Part shown: in pieces, positions 1 to 6,035 of the stretch
Layout of the letters: each line of letters opens with the position of its first letter
Position numbering within the stretch: position 1 is the first letter of the stretch
Assembly (NCBI GenBank): GCA_023701165.1
Contig: JAMPXL010000078.1
Span: 1 to 6,035 of the forward strand
Reading direction: 5' to 3'
Origin: Geothrix sp.
GTDB lineage: Bacteria; Acidobacteriota; Holophagae; Holophagales; Holophagaceae
Length of the DNA stretch: 6,035 bases
Translations under genes and position numbers: made by a program
Notes under the pieces: model-generated
The model's database searches: none
What the model was told of the DNA's origin: nothing
What the model saw: the letters and a program-made list of their open reading frames with translations, nothing else

Positions 1-1107
1 CAGGCCCATGAGCCGGGCCTTGAGGCGGGCCAGTTCGGTGGGTTCGGCCTTGAAGGGCGCGGCCTGGGTCAGCACGCGGTCACGGAACTCCGCCTTCTGC
101 TTCGGATCGCCGCCATCCAGGGCTTCGACCCAGGCCAGGGTGGCGGGTTCCGTGGGCCGCCACTGGAGGCGGCGGGGGCCGGTGCGGACACCTTCGAGGG
201 GCAGGCCTTCCGCCAGGGGGAGGTCGGCAGCCGTATGGACGAGGGCGCCCGCGCGATCCCAGACCTCCTCGCGCACGGGGAACTGCGAGGCGGGCACCAG
301 GTAGGAGAAGGGGCGCTGGAGGCGGGCCACCAGGAACAGCCGGCCATCCGGCGAGGGCTGCACGTCGGCGTAGAGGCCCGGCTTGCCGAAGGGCTTCAGG
401 ACCCCGGTGGCCAGGTCCACGCGCACCAGCTGGGACTGGCCCAGGAACTCGAAGAGGGTCTCGTCGAAGGCGTTCTGGAGCAGATCCTGGTAGGTGGGCG
501 CGGGGGCGGCCTTGCCTGCGTTCTCCTGGATGCGGGGGCCGGCGGGCGCCTCGGGGGCCTTGGGCGCAGGGCCCTGGCCCGCAGGCACGGCCTTGGCGAC
601 CAGGCTGCCATCCGCCATCCAGTCCAGGGGGTTGCCCAGCACGGCGTTGAGCTTCAGGCCCTTGATCCGGTGGAGCTTTCCGGTGGCGGCCTCGCCGACC
701 CACAGCTCGGTGGCGTCGGCGACGGTCCCGGTCATCACGAAGCGCGTGCCGTCCGGGGACCAGCGCGGCTGGCCCAGGGCCACACCCGGCGGCAGGGCGA
801 GGGGGCGGGCGGAGCCTCCCTTCACATCCTGGATGGCCAGGGCCCTGAGCCGCTGCGGGGTGTGGGGGCCCCGGGCGCGGAGGTTCAGGCGCAGTCCCGC
901 CAGGCGGGCCATGGGCTGGGCCAGGTCCCGGATGGGGGGATGGCGCTCGACCTCCGCCAGCAGGAAGCGGTCCCCCGCGGGGCTGGCAATCAGGGCGGGC
1001 GTCCCGGGCGCGTCCAGCACGGCCTGGATGGCCTTGGGGGCCCTCTGGTAGGGCGTGGGCTGGGCGGCGAGGGCCAGGCACAGGAAGGGCGCGAGGGGGC
1101 GCAGCAT
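1..1107 (-). CDS. S9 family (S9D, glutamyl-endopeptidase-like) secreted serine peptidase, N-terminal part; runs off the left edge
   Basis: Open frame of 369 codons with no stop before position 1, so the 3' part is missing. It starts at ATG 1107, with GGAG five bases upstream. An in-frame GTG at 1140 is less likely because it lacks such a site and would put a polar stretch before the signal peptide. Residues 1-15 (MLRPLAPFLCLALAA) look like a short Sec signal peptide cut near A15, implying export. The rest matches, from memory, the N-terminal beta-propeller half of the S9D prolyl-oligopeptidase subfamily, typified by plant chloroplast glutamyl endopeptidase. Matching stretches are the DAPGTPAL segment near 32-39, PPIRDLAQP (57-65), RLAGLRLN (68-75), the TYQDLL block (205-210), SQLV (225-228), QRPFSYLVP (264-272), DLPLAEGLPL (295-304) and EALDGGDP (328-335). 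Propeller-type SPDG turns occur at 117-120 and 252-255. A Pro/Ala-rich insert (about 174-205) looks flexible. Family members are about 800 residues; the Ser-Asp-His catalytic domain lies outside the window, so activity cannot be judged. It follows sbcC by 51 bp on the same strand and may be co-transcribed. Confidence 0.87.
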   Translation of the reverse strand, partial: MLRPLAPFLCLALAAQPTPYQRAPKAIQAVLDAPGTPALIASPAGDRFLLAEVERHPPIRDLAQPMARLAGLRLNLRARGPHTPQRLRALAIQDVKGGSARPLALPPGVALGQPRWSPDGTRFVMTGTVADATELWVGEAATGKLHRIKGLKLNAVLGNPLDWMADGSLVAKAVPAGQGPAPKAPEAPAGPRIQENAGKAAPAPTYQDLLQNAFDETLFEFLGQSQLVRVDLATGVLKPFGKPGLYADVQPSPDGRLFLVARLQRPFSYLVPASQFPVREEVWDRAGALVHTAADLPLAEGLPLEGVRTGPRRLQWRPTEPATLAWVEALDGGDPKQKAEFRDRVLTQAAPFKAEPTELARLKARLMGL

Positions 1108-1112
1108 GGGGG

Positions 1113-1116
1113 CTCC
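1113..1116 (-). promoter_or_regulatory. Ribosome binding site of the S9 peptidase gene
   Basis: GGAG on the minus strand, five bases before ATG 1107. It is the second half of the palindrome CTCCGGAG (1113-1120). It supports the ATG over the in-frame GTG at 1140. Confidence 0.6.
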
Positions 1117-1127
1117 GGAGGATGGCC

Positions 1128-1160
1128 AGGAGTCTACCACGCCATGCGAGGTAGGCTCCT
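1128..1160 (-). repeat. Imperfect inverted repeat (stem-loop) between sbcC and the S9 peptidase gene
   Basis: Read on the minus strand, the left arm is AGGAG-C-CTACC-T-CGC, the centre is ATG, and the right arm is GCG-T-GGTAG-A-CTCCT. This gives 13 Watson-Crick pairs interrupted by two single mismatches (C/A and T/T), 33 bp in all, symmetric about the central triplet. The left arm begins inside the TAG stop codon of sbcC. No U-run follows on either strand, so it is not a textbook intrinsic terminator. Likely roles are protection of the sbcC mRNA 3' end, partial termination that lowers expression of the downstream peptidase, or a DNA operator. The structure is seen directly; the role is inference. 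Confidence 0.6.
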
Positions 1161-4100
1161 AATCCACCCGGAACCGTGCGTGGCTGCCGCCGGGGCCCGG
1201 GGTCACCTCCAGCCGGGCGGAGATGCGGGCCTTGACCTCTTCCAGATGGCTGATGAGGCCCACGAGGCGGCCCCCCTGGTTCAGGTCCTCCAGGGTGCGG
1301 AGAGCCAGGTCCAGGGCCTCGGGATCGAGGCTGCCGAAGCCCTCGTCGATGAAGACCGTGTCCAGCCGGATGCCGCCCGCGTGGCGCTGCACCACATCTG
1401 AAAGGCCCAGGGCGAGGGCCAGGCTGGCCTGGAAGCCTTCGCCACCTGACAGCGAGCTCACGGCCCGGGCGCGGCCCGTGTGGCTGTCGGTGATCTCCAA
1501 CTCCAGGCCGCCGGCCTTCCGGAGATCCCCGGCGGCCGCGGCCCGGCGCAGGGCGTAGCGCTGCTTGCTCATGCGGCGCAGGCGCTCGGAGGCGGAGACC
1601 AGCACCTCGTCGAGGAGGGCGCCCTGCACGTAGCGCTCGAAGGACACCCTGGCGCCATCCTCGCCCTTGGCGATGCGGACCAGGCTGGCGGCGGCGCGGT
1701 GGCGGCGCTCCTCGGCGCTCCGCCGGGTCTCGAGGCGGGTGAGGGCCTCCTCCAGGCGCTGGAGGGCGGTCTGCTCGGACTGGGCATGGCCCAGGGCCTC
1801 GGCGGCCTGGGCGAAGCGGGCCTGGGCCTCGTCCCGGGTCGCCTGGAGCGCGGGCAGGTCCGGGGCTTCCAGGCCCTCGGCCTGGGCCTCGGCGCGGGCA
1901 GAGCGATCCGCGGAGGCAGCGGATTCGGCGGCGTGGGTATCCAGGCTGCGGGCCAGGGAATCCATCTCCTCGGGGCTCCGCCGGGCCAGATCGAAGTCCC
2001 CCCGGCTGTGGAAGTGGGCGGCGGCGAGGGCCTCCTCGAAGGCGCCGTTGACGTTCCAGGAATCCGTGCGGGCCGACTCCAGCCGGGTTCCGTGGGCCTT
2101 CAGGGTGGCCTGGGCCTCGATGGCCGCCGAGTGGGCGGGGTTCCGGGCTTCGCGGGCGGATTTGAGGCGGGCCTCGGACTGGGCCAGGGCCTCTTCGGCC
2201 TCGTGGCGGCGGGCGGAGAGGGCCCCGGGCACTCGCAGCTCCTGGAGGAGGGCGTCCTCGAGCATCTGCCTGCGGGCCTTGGCCCCGGCCTCCTGGACCA
2301 TGCAGTCCGACAGCCGCTGATGGGTCTCGGCCAGCTGGGCTTCCGCCTGGTTCCGCGCGGCCTCCGCCTCGGCCAGCCGCTGCTCGGCGCGGGCCAGGCC
2401 CGCCTCGGCCGCACGGCTGCGATCCAGTTCCTCCCGGTGCCGGGTCTCGATGGCCGCCAGGGTCTCGGATTCCACGGCGGCATGCTCGCCCAGCCGCTCG
2501 ATCAGGTCCTGGCGCCGGGCGCGGGCGGTCTCGAGGGTGGCGAGGCGGGAGGCGGCGGCATCCTGGGCGCGGGCCAGGGCGGTTTCGGCGTCCTCCTGCA
2601 GCTCCAGGGCCTGGCGGAGTTCCTGCTCGTCCGGCAGGTCCACGGAGGGCTGGGCCAGGTGGGGATGGGCTTCGCTGCCGCAGACGGGGCAGGGCTCACC
2701 GGGCGCCAGTCCGTGGGCGAGGCGGGCGGCCTGCGCCGCCAGCCGCCGCTCCTGGAGGGCCCGGTGGCGCTCACGGGCACCCTGGACCTCCTGGCGGGCC
2801 GCCACCTGCAAGGCGCGGGCGGTCTCCAGGGCGGCGGCGGCGCGTTCGACCTCTTCCCCGGCGCGGTCAAAGTCCTCGCGCTGGGTGCGCTTCTGGCGGA
2901 CGAGGACCAGCAGGCCCTCCCGTCCCGCCAGCTGGGAGGCCTCGGTCCGCGTGTCCTGGAGGAGGGTCTTCTGGCGGGTGAGCTCCAGCTTGGCGGTCTC
3001 GAGGCGGCGCTTCTGCCCGCTGGCCAGATCGTCGAGCCGGCTCCGCTCCAGGGCCGCCTCGCGGGCCTCCTTCCGGGCCAGCTCCAGGGCCTCCAGCTTG
3101 GGTTCGAGGTCCTTCAGCCGGTCGATGGTGCGGCGCAGCTCCTCCCGGCGGACCTCGTGCTGCTCGGCTTCGGCCAGGGCGGCTTCGGTCTGGGCGAGGG
3201 CCTGGGCCCGGGCTTCGGCGGCCTCCGCCAGACGGGCCTCTTCGCGTTCCAGTTCCTGGACCCGGCCGAGGGCTTCCTCCAGGTGGCGGGCGGCGGGCAG
3301 GACGGATTCGCAGCGGCGGGCCCGGTCCAGCTCCGTGCGGCGGGCCTCCATGATGCGGGCGAGGCCCTGGAGGCGGGCCTGCTCCGCCCGGGCCGCCTGG
3401 CGTTCCGCGAGCCGCTCGGCGGCGCGGGTGCCTTCCCGCAGGGCCGCGTCCGCCCGGCCGAGCTGATCGCTGGCGGCGGCTTGGTCCAGGGTCCGCTCTT
3501 CGGCCAGCAGGGCCGCGGCCTGCAGCCTCCCGGGCAGCTCCTGGGGGGTGGCCACGCCCGCCTGGGAAAGCAGCTGCCGGCTCTCGGCCTGGGCGGTGCG
3601 CAGGGCCTCCCGCAGGCCTTTCTCCTCCTCGGCCAGGGCCTCGGTGATGTCGGCGTAGCGGGTGGTCTGGAAGAGGGTCTGGAGGATGGCCTGGCGCTCG
3701 CTGGAGCCCGCCAGCATGAACTCCTGGAAGCGGCCCTGGGGCAGCAGGACCACCTGGCGGAACTGGCCGGCCTTGAAGCCCAGGAGGTCCGCCACCTTGG
3801 CATCCACAGCGGTGGGCTTCTCCGTGGCCAGGGGCACCTCTGCGCCATTCACCAGCTCCCACAGGTGGGCGGCATAGGGCTGCTTCTTGGTGCCGCCGCC
3901 GCGCTGTTTGGGCACCTGCTGCTCCGGGGCCCGCTCCACCCGGTACCGCCGGTCGCCCAGGGCGAAGTCGAAGACCACGCGGGTGGGGGCCTCCGCCGCG
4001 GCGAAATGGCTGCGCAGGTCGCGGGTCTCCCGGAGGCCGCCGCTGGTCTGGCCGTAGAGGGCGTAGCTGATGCCGTCGAGGATGCTGGTCTTGCCTGCCC

Positions 4101-4212
4101 CCGTGGGGCCGTGGATGAGGAAGAAGGACTGCTCCTTCAGGTCGGCGAAGTCCAGGTCCTGGCGCCCGGCATAGGGGCCGAAGGCCTCGAGGGTGAGCCG
4201 CAGGGGTTTCAC
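1159..4212 (-). CDS. sbcC: Exonuclease SbcCD subunit C (Rad50/SMC-like ATPase)
   Basis: This 1017-residue protein is the ATPase subunit of SbcCD, which uses ATP-driven clamping on DNA to let SbcD cut double-strand ends, hairpins and protein-blocked ends. Length is close to E. coli SbcC (1048 aa). The N-terminal ATPase lobe carries Walker A GPTGAGKT at 35-42 and the Q-loop LLPQGRF at 156-162 (Gln159). Two long Ala/Glu/Arg/Leu-rich coiled-coil arms (about 190-495 and 520-830) flank a zinc hook, Cys508-Pro-Val-Cys511, followed by GSEAHPH as is usual in SbcC; the hook lies almost exactly at mid-protein. The C-terminal lobe (from about 850) has the signature LSGGEGF at 921-927, Walker B with Asp956-Glu957 in VFIDEGFGSLD, and the H-loop His989 in LISHLEE. 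All motifs are intact, so it should be active. The start is GTG at 4212, with GGGGAGGG six bases upstream; it overlaps the sbcD TGA stop in GTGA, implying translational coupling and balanced subunit synthesis. It ends with TAG at 1159-1161. Confidence 0.97.
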   Translation of the reverse strand: MKPLRLTLEAFGPYAGRQDLDFADLKEQSFFLIHGPTGAGKTSILDGISYALYGQTSGGLRETRDLRSHFAAAEAPTRVVFDFALGDRRYRVERAPEQQVPKQRGGGTKKQPYAAHLWELVNGAEVPLATEKPTAVDAKVADLLGFKAGQFRQVVLLPQGRFQEFMLAGSSERQAILQTLFQTTRYADITEALAEEEKGLREALRTAQAESRQLLSQAGVATPQELPGRLQAAALLAEERTLDQAAASDQLGRADAALREGTRAAERLAERQAARAEQARLQGLARIMEARRTELDRARRCESVLPAARHLEEALGRVQELEREEARLAEAAEARAQALAQTEAALAEAEQHEVRREELRRTIDRLKDLEPKLEALELARKEAREAALERSRLDDLASGQKRRLETAKLELTRQKTLLQDTRTEASQLAGREGLLVLVRQKRTQREDFDRAGEEVERAAAALETARALQVAARQEVQGARERHRALQERRLAAQAARLAHGLAPGEPCPVCGSEAHPHLAQPSVDLPDEQELRQALELQEDAETALARAQDAAASRLATLETARARRQDLIERLGEHAAVESETLAAIETRHREELDRSRAAEAGLARAEQRLAEAEAARNQAEAQLAETHQRLSDCMVQEAGAKARRQMLEDALLQELRVPGALSARRHEAEEALAQSEARLKSAREARNPAHSAAIEAQATLKAHGTRLESARTDSWNVNGAFEEALAAAHFHSRGDFDLARRSPEEMDSLARSLDTHAAESAASADRSARAEAQAEGLEAPDLPALQATRDEAQARFAQAAEALGHAQSEQTALQRLEEALTRLETRRSAEERRHRAAASLVRIAKGEDGARVSFERYVQGALLDEVLVSASERLRRMSKQRYALRRAAAAGDLRKAGGLELEITDSHTGRARAVSSLSGGEGFQASLALALGLSDVVQRHAGGIRLDTVFIDEGFGSLDPEALDLALRTLEDLNQGGRLVGLISHLEEVKARISARLEVTPGPGGSHARFRVD

Positions 4213-5336
4213 TCGGCACCCTCCCCGGACAGGGTGCGTCCGGCCACCTCGCGGAAGAGGGTCCGCTCCTCCTCATCCATGTCCCGGCCCGCGGTGTCGC
4301 GGAAGAAGGCCTCGAAGAGGGTGGCAGGGTCCAGGTCGCGGTCGGAGGGGCGGACCGCATCCTGGGTGGGGGCCGGTCCCGGCGGGGCGGGCTGGATGCC
4401 GAGGATGTTCGGATAGATCTGGCGCAGGCGGGCCATGGCGTCCAGCACCGGTCCTTCGTCCAGCAGGTCTAGGAACAGGTAGTCGTCCGGGTTCCCCTGG
4501 GGGCCGCGCAGGAGGTCGTCGAAGTGGCCCCGCAGGCGCCGCAGCTCCCGCCGGGGCGTGAGGGCCAGGAATTCTGTCCGCGCGGGGCCGCGGTCCGGGA
4601 GTTCCACCAGGGTCAGGCCCTTCTCGTGGGCTGCTTCGGAGGCGCTGTACTTGAGCAGGCTGCCGGCATAGCGCACATGGGCGTAGCCGGCCTGCTGGGG
4701 CCGGTGGAGGTGGCCCAGGGCTGCGTAGTCGCAGGCCTTGAACAGCCCCGCATCCACCTCGCCGGTGCCGCCGATGGCCAGGCCCAGTTCCGAGTCCGAG
4801 CCCTCGCCCCCGGCCACGAAGGCATGGGCCACGGCCACGAAGCGGCGGCCCCCGGGATGGCTGGCGCGGGCCTGGGCCAATTGGGCCGCCAGGGCGTCCT
4901 GGTGGGTGCGGATATCGTCCTGCTGGAGGGCGTGGCGGGCCGTGGCGGGGTCGGCGTAGGGCAGGAGGTGGAAGGCCGCGGATCCGATGAGGACCGGATT
5001 CGCCGCTTCCAGGGGACCCACCACATGGAGGCCCTGGGTCTCCAGGAACCCGGAGGCGAAGCCCAGGCGCTCCGGGCTGTCGTGGTTCCCGGCGATGATC
5101 AGCACGGGCACGCCCAGGCCCCGCACGAGGCGGTCCAGGGTGTCGTCCAGCAGGGCCACGGCCTCCTTGGGGGGCACGGCGCGGTCGTAGAGGTCCCCGG
5201 CCACCACCAGGGCCTCTGCGCGGGTCTCCTTCACCATGGCCGCCACCTGGTCGAGGGCGTGGGCCTGGTCGTCCAGGAGGTTCGCGTTGCAGAGGGTCTT
5301 GCCGAGGTGCCAGTCAGAGGTGTGGAGGAATCGCAT
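4209..5336 (-). CDS. sbcD: Exonuclease SbcCD subunit D (Mre11-like metallophosphoesterase nuclease)
   Basis: This 375-residue protein is the nuclease subunit of SbcCD, a Mn-dependent 3'-5' exonuclease and structure-specific endonuclease partnered with SbcC in the cytoplasm. The calcineurin-like phosphoesterase core is complete: HTSDWHLG at 5-12 (Asp8, His10), GDLYDR at 47-52 (Asp48), GNHDS at 83-87 (Asn84, His85), VAHAF with His171, and GHLH at 208-211, followed by YAGS at 223-226. The C-terminal portion (about 255-375) corresponds to the capping and SbcC-binding regions and is the least conserved part. E. coli SbcD is 400 aa, so the length is normal. The start is ATG 5336, giving the classic MRFLHTSDWH opening; the frame stays open upstream to 5987, but that extension has no SbcD similarity and crosses the bactofilin gene. 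The ribosome site is weak (CCGGAA about four bases upstream). It is the first gene of the minus-strand cluster and overlaps sbcC by 4 bp. Confidence 0.97.
   Translation of the reverse strand: MRFLHTSDWHLGKTLCNANLLDDQAHALDQVAAMVKETRAEALVVAGDLYDRAVPPKEAVALLDDTLDRLVRGLGVPVLIIAGNHDSPERLGFASGFLETQGLHVVGPLEAANPVLIGSAAFHLLPYADPATARHALQQDDIRTHQDALAAQLAQARASHPGGRRFVAVAHAFVAGGEGSDSELGLAIGGTGEVDAGLFKACDYAALGHLHRPQQAGYAHVRYAGSLLKYSASEAAHEKGLTLVELPDRGPARTEFLALTPRRELRRLRGHFDDLLRGPQGNPDDYLFLDLLDEGPVLDAMARLRQIYPNILGIQPAPPGPAPTQDAVRPSDRDLDPATLFEAFFRDTAGRDMDEEERTLFREVAGRTLSGEGAE
4219..4226 (-). promoter_or_regulatory. Ribosome binding site of sbcC, inside the sbcD 3' end
   Basis: GGGGAGGG on the minus strand, six bases before the GTG at 4212, within the last codons of sbcD. 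It decides the non-ATG start and fits reinitiation by ribosomes ending sbcD. Confidence 0.7.
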
Positions 5337-5377
5337 GGGGTTCCGGAAGAGGCCAGCGGATGGGTTGGTGCGTCCCG

Positions 5378-5386
5378 AGTATTGCA
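5378..5386 (-). promoter_or_regulatory. Candidate extended -10 promoter for sbcDC
   Basis: Minus strand TGC-AATACT: an extended -10 TG plus a hexamer matching TATAAT at 4 of 6 positions. The place where a -35 would lie (about 17 bases upstream) holds TGGCTG, a poor match. Transcription would begin about 35 bases before the sbcD ATG. It is one of the few A/T-rich spots in the 198-bp divergent intergenic region. Weak evidence; the site could be fortuitous. Confidence 0.3.
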
Positions 5387-5524
5387 TCCTGGCGCGGGTC
5401 CAGCCATGCCGGGGGCGGAACGTCCCTAACTCATGCTTCGCCATGGCCCCGGCCGATAGGAACACGACCTTTGTTCTGGAAGGGAGCGGCCTGTTTCGGC
5501 CCGCCCCCGCTTCCGCCCCGGTCC

Positions 5525-5531
5525 AGGGAGG
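5525..5531 (+). promoter_or_regulatory. Ribosome binding site of the bactofilin gene
   Basis: AGGGAGG three bases before ATG 5535. Spacing is rather short, but the next in-frame ATG (5547) would be 15 bases away, which is too far. The site therefore supports the 5535 start. Confidence 0.6.
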
Positions 5532-5534
5532 CCC

Positions 5535-6035
5535 ATGTTCAGCCGCATGACGACCAAGGGGGCGCTGAAATCCGCCGCGGGTCCCGCCGCCACCTGCCTG
5601 GGCGAGGGCACCCACTGGCAGGGGGAGGTCCGGACAGGAACCGGCGACCTGCGGGTGGAGGGCACGGTGGAGGGCACCATCCTGAGCGAGGGCCACGTCA
5701 CCATTGCCCCCACGGGGGTGGTGAAGGGCGCCATCCACGCCCAGCGATTGTCGGTGCTGGGCCGCATCGAAGGGGCCTTCAAGGTATCGGGCTGCCTGGA
5801 GATCCTGGGCACGGGATGGGTGGAGGGGGACGTGGAGCTGGGCACCCTGGTGGTGGATCAGGGCGGAACCCTCCAGGGCAGCTGCACCCACCCGGCTCCG
5901 CCCGAGGTCAAAGAACCGGTGCCCTTCGTGCCCCGGCGGGATGACCGCGTCCTCGAACGTCCCGGGCATCCGGCCAGCGGAACCCACGGACAGCCGGACC
6001 TGATCCAGCCCGGGCGGGGGTCCGGCTGGATGAAG
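5535..6035 (+). CDS. Bactofilin family cytoskeletal protein, C-terminus off the right edge
   Basis: Open frame of 167 codons from ATG 5535 with no stop before the window end, so the true C-terminus is unknown. Residues about 20-118 form a bactofilin (BacA/CcmA, DUF583) domain: a run of short Gly/Val-rich beta-strand repeats of a right-handed beta-helix. Recognisable segments are GDLRVEGTVEGTI (37-49), GHVTIAPTGVVKGAIHA (53-69), LSVLGRIEGAFKV (72-84), LEILGTGWVEGDVE (88-101) and LVVDQGGTLQGSC (105-117). Bactofilins polymerise without nucleotides into membrane-associated filaments that scaffold cell-wall enzymes, shape or polarity factors. The N-terminus MFSRMTTKG resembles the short MFSK-type membrane-targeting tail of known bactofilins such as Caulobacter BacA, which favours this start. 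From about 119 on the chain is Pro/Gly/charge-rich and probably disordered. It is divergent from sbcD across 198 bp; no M23 peptidase or other typical bactofilin partner is visible, but the downstream side is outside the window. Which paralogue it is cannot be told. Confidence 0.92.
   Translation, partial: MFSRMTTKGALKSAAGPAATCLGEGTHWQGEVRTGTGDLRVEGTVEGTILSEGHVTIAPTGVVKGAIHAQRLSVLGRIEGAFKVSGCLEILGTGWVEGDVELGTLVVDQGGTLQGSCTHPAPPEVKEPVPFVPRRDDRVLERPGHPASGTHGQPDLIQPGRGSGWMK

Noticed and set aside
80..1081. 333-codon minus-strand frame in another phase over the peptidase gene
   Set aside because: Pro/Gly/Arg-rich low-complexity translation, whereas the frame starting at 1107 shows clear S9D family similarity and a signal peptide.
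235..1401. 388-codon plus-strand open frame
   Set aside because: Spans the peptidase/sbcC junction antisense to both; Gly/Gln/His/Leu-rich with no recognisable domain.
1480..4416. 978-codon open frame on the plus strand, antisense to nearly all of sbcC
   Set aside because: Its translation is a monotonous Gly/Leu/Ala/Gln string with no domain, and it lies opposite an intact, motif-complete sbcC. Such stop-free antisense frames are expected when a GC-rich gene has G or C at nearly all third positions.
5451..5460. GATAGG as a -10 element for the bactofilin gene
   Set aside because: Only 3 of 6 matches to TATAAT and no -35-like sequence at suitable spacing.
5460..5476. Dyad GAACA-N7-TGTTC upstream of the bactofilin gene
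   Set aside because: Only 5-bp arms, and the spacing does not fit the GAAC-N4-GTTC LexA box. Compatible with chance; noted only as a possible operator.
5412..5519. 9-bp inverted match GGGGCGGAA (5412-5420) and TTCCGCCCC (5511-5519) in the intergenic region
   Set aside because: GC-only arms about 90 bp apart are expected by chance at this composition, and no compact structure results.
5337..5987. 217-codon upstream extension of the sbcD frame, with possible starts giving MAKHEL or MQYSGR
   Set aside because: It is antisense to the bactofilin core, crosses the divergent intergenic region and has no SbcD-like sequence. The family starts at the MRFLHTSDWH methionine (5336).

Overview
This is a 6,035-bp window of very GC-rich bacterial chromosome (roughly 70% G+C by eye) with dense, strongly third-position-biased coding. 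It contains four genes: three in a row on the minus strand and one divergent gene on the plus strand that runs off the right edge. The gene content (secreted S9D-type glutamyl endopeptidase, bactofilin, SbcCD) and the base composition would fit a Gram-negative soil or sediment bacterium. An Acidobacteriota/Holophagae-like host (Geothrix or Holophaga type) is my best guess, but it is an inference from overall resemblance and is not proved by any marker in the window.

Layout, right to left along the minus-strand cluster. sbcD (5336 to 4209) encodes the Mre11-like nuclease. It overlaps sbcC (4212 to 1159), the Rad50-like SMC-family ATPase, by 4 bp (GTGA), so the two subunits of the DNA-end-processing nuclease are probably translationally coupled. 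After a 51-bp gap filled by a long imperfect stem-loop comes the start of an S9 family serine peptidase gene (1107 to beyond position 1). Only its signal peptide and the N-terminal beta-propeller part lie in the window; the catalytic domain is off the left edge.

Divergently, after a 198-bp intergenic region, a bactofilin gene (5535 to beyond 6035) encodes a small beta-helical cytoskeletal protein. The intergenic region has a modest extended -10 candidate for sbcDC; no convincing promoter was recognised for the bactofilin gene.

Functionally, SbcD and SbcC form one complex that cleaves hairpins, palindromes and blocked DNA ends. The peptidase and bactofilin have no obvious mechanistic link to it. 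I see no mobile element, CRISPR array, tRNA/rRNA gene or clearly new system. The most notable unexplained element is the 33-bp near-symmetric stem-loop between sbcC and the peptidase gene. Very long open frames antisense to sbcC and upstream of sbcD are GC-driven shadows.
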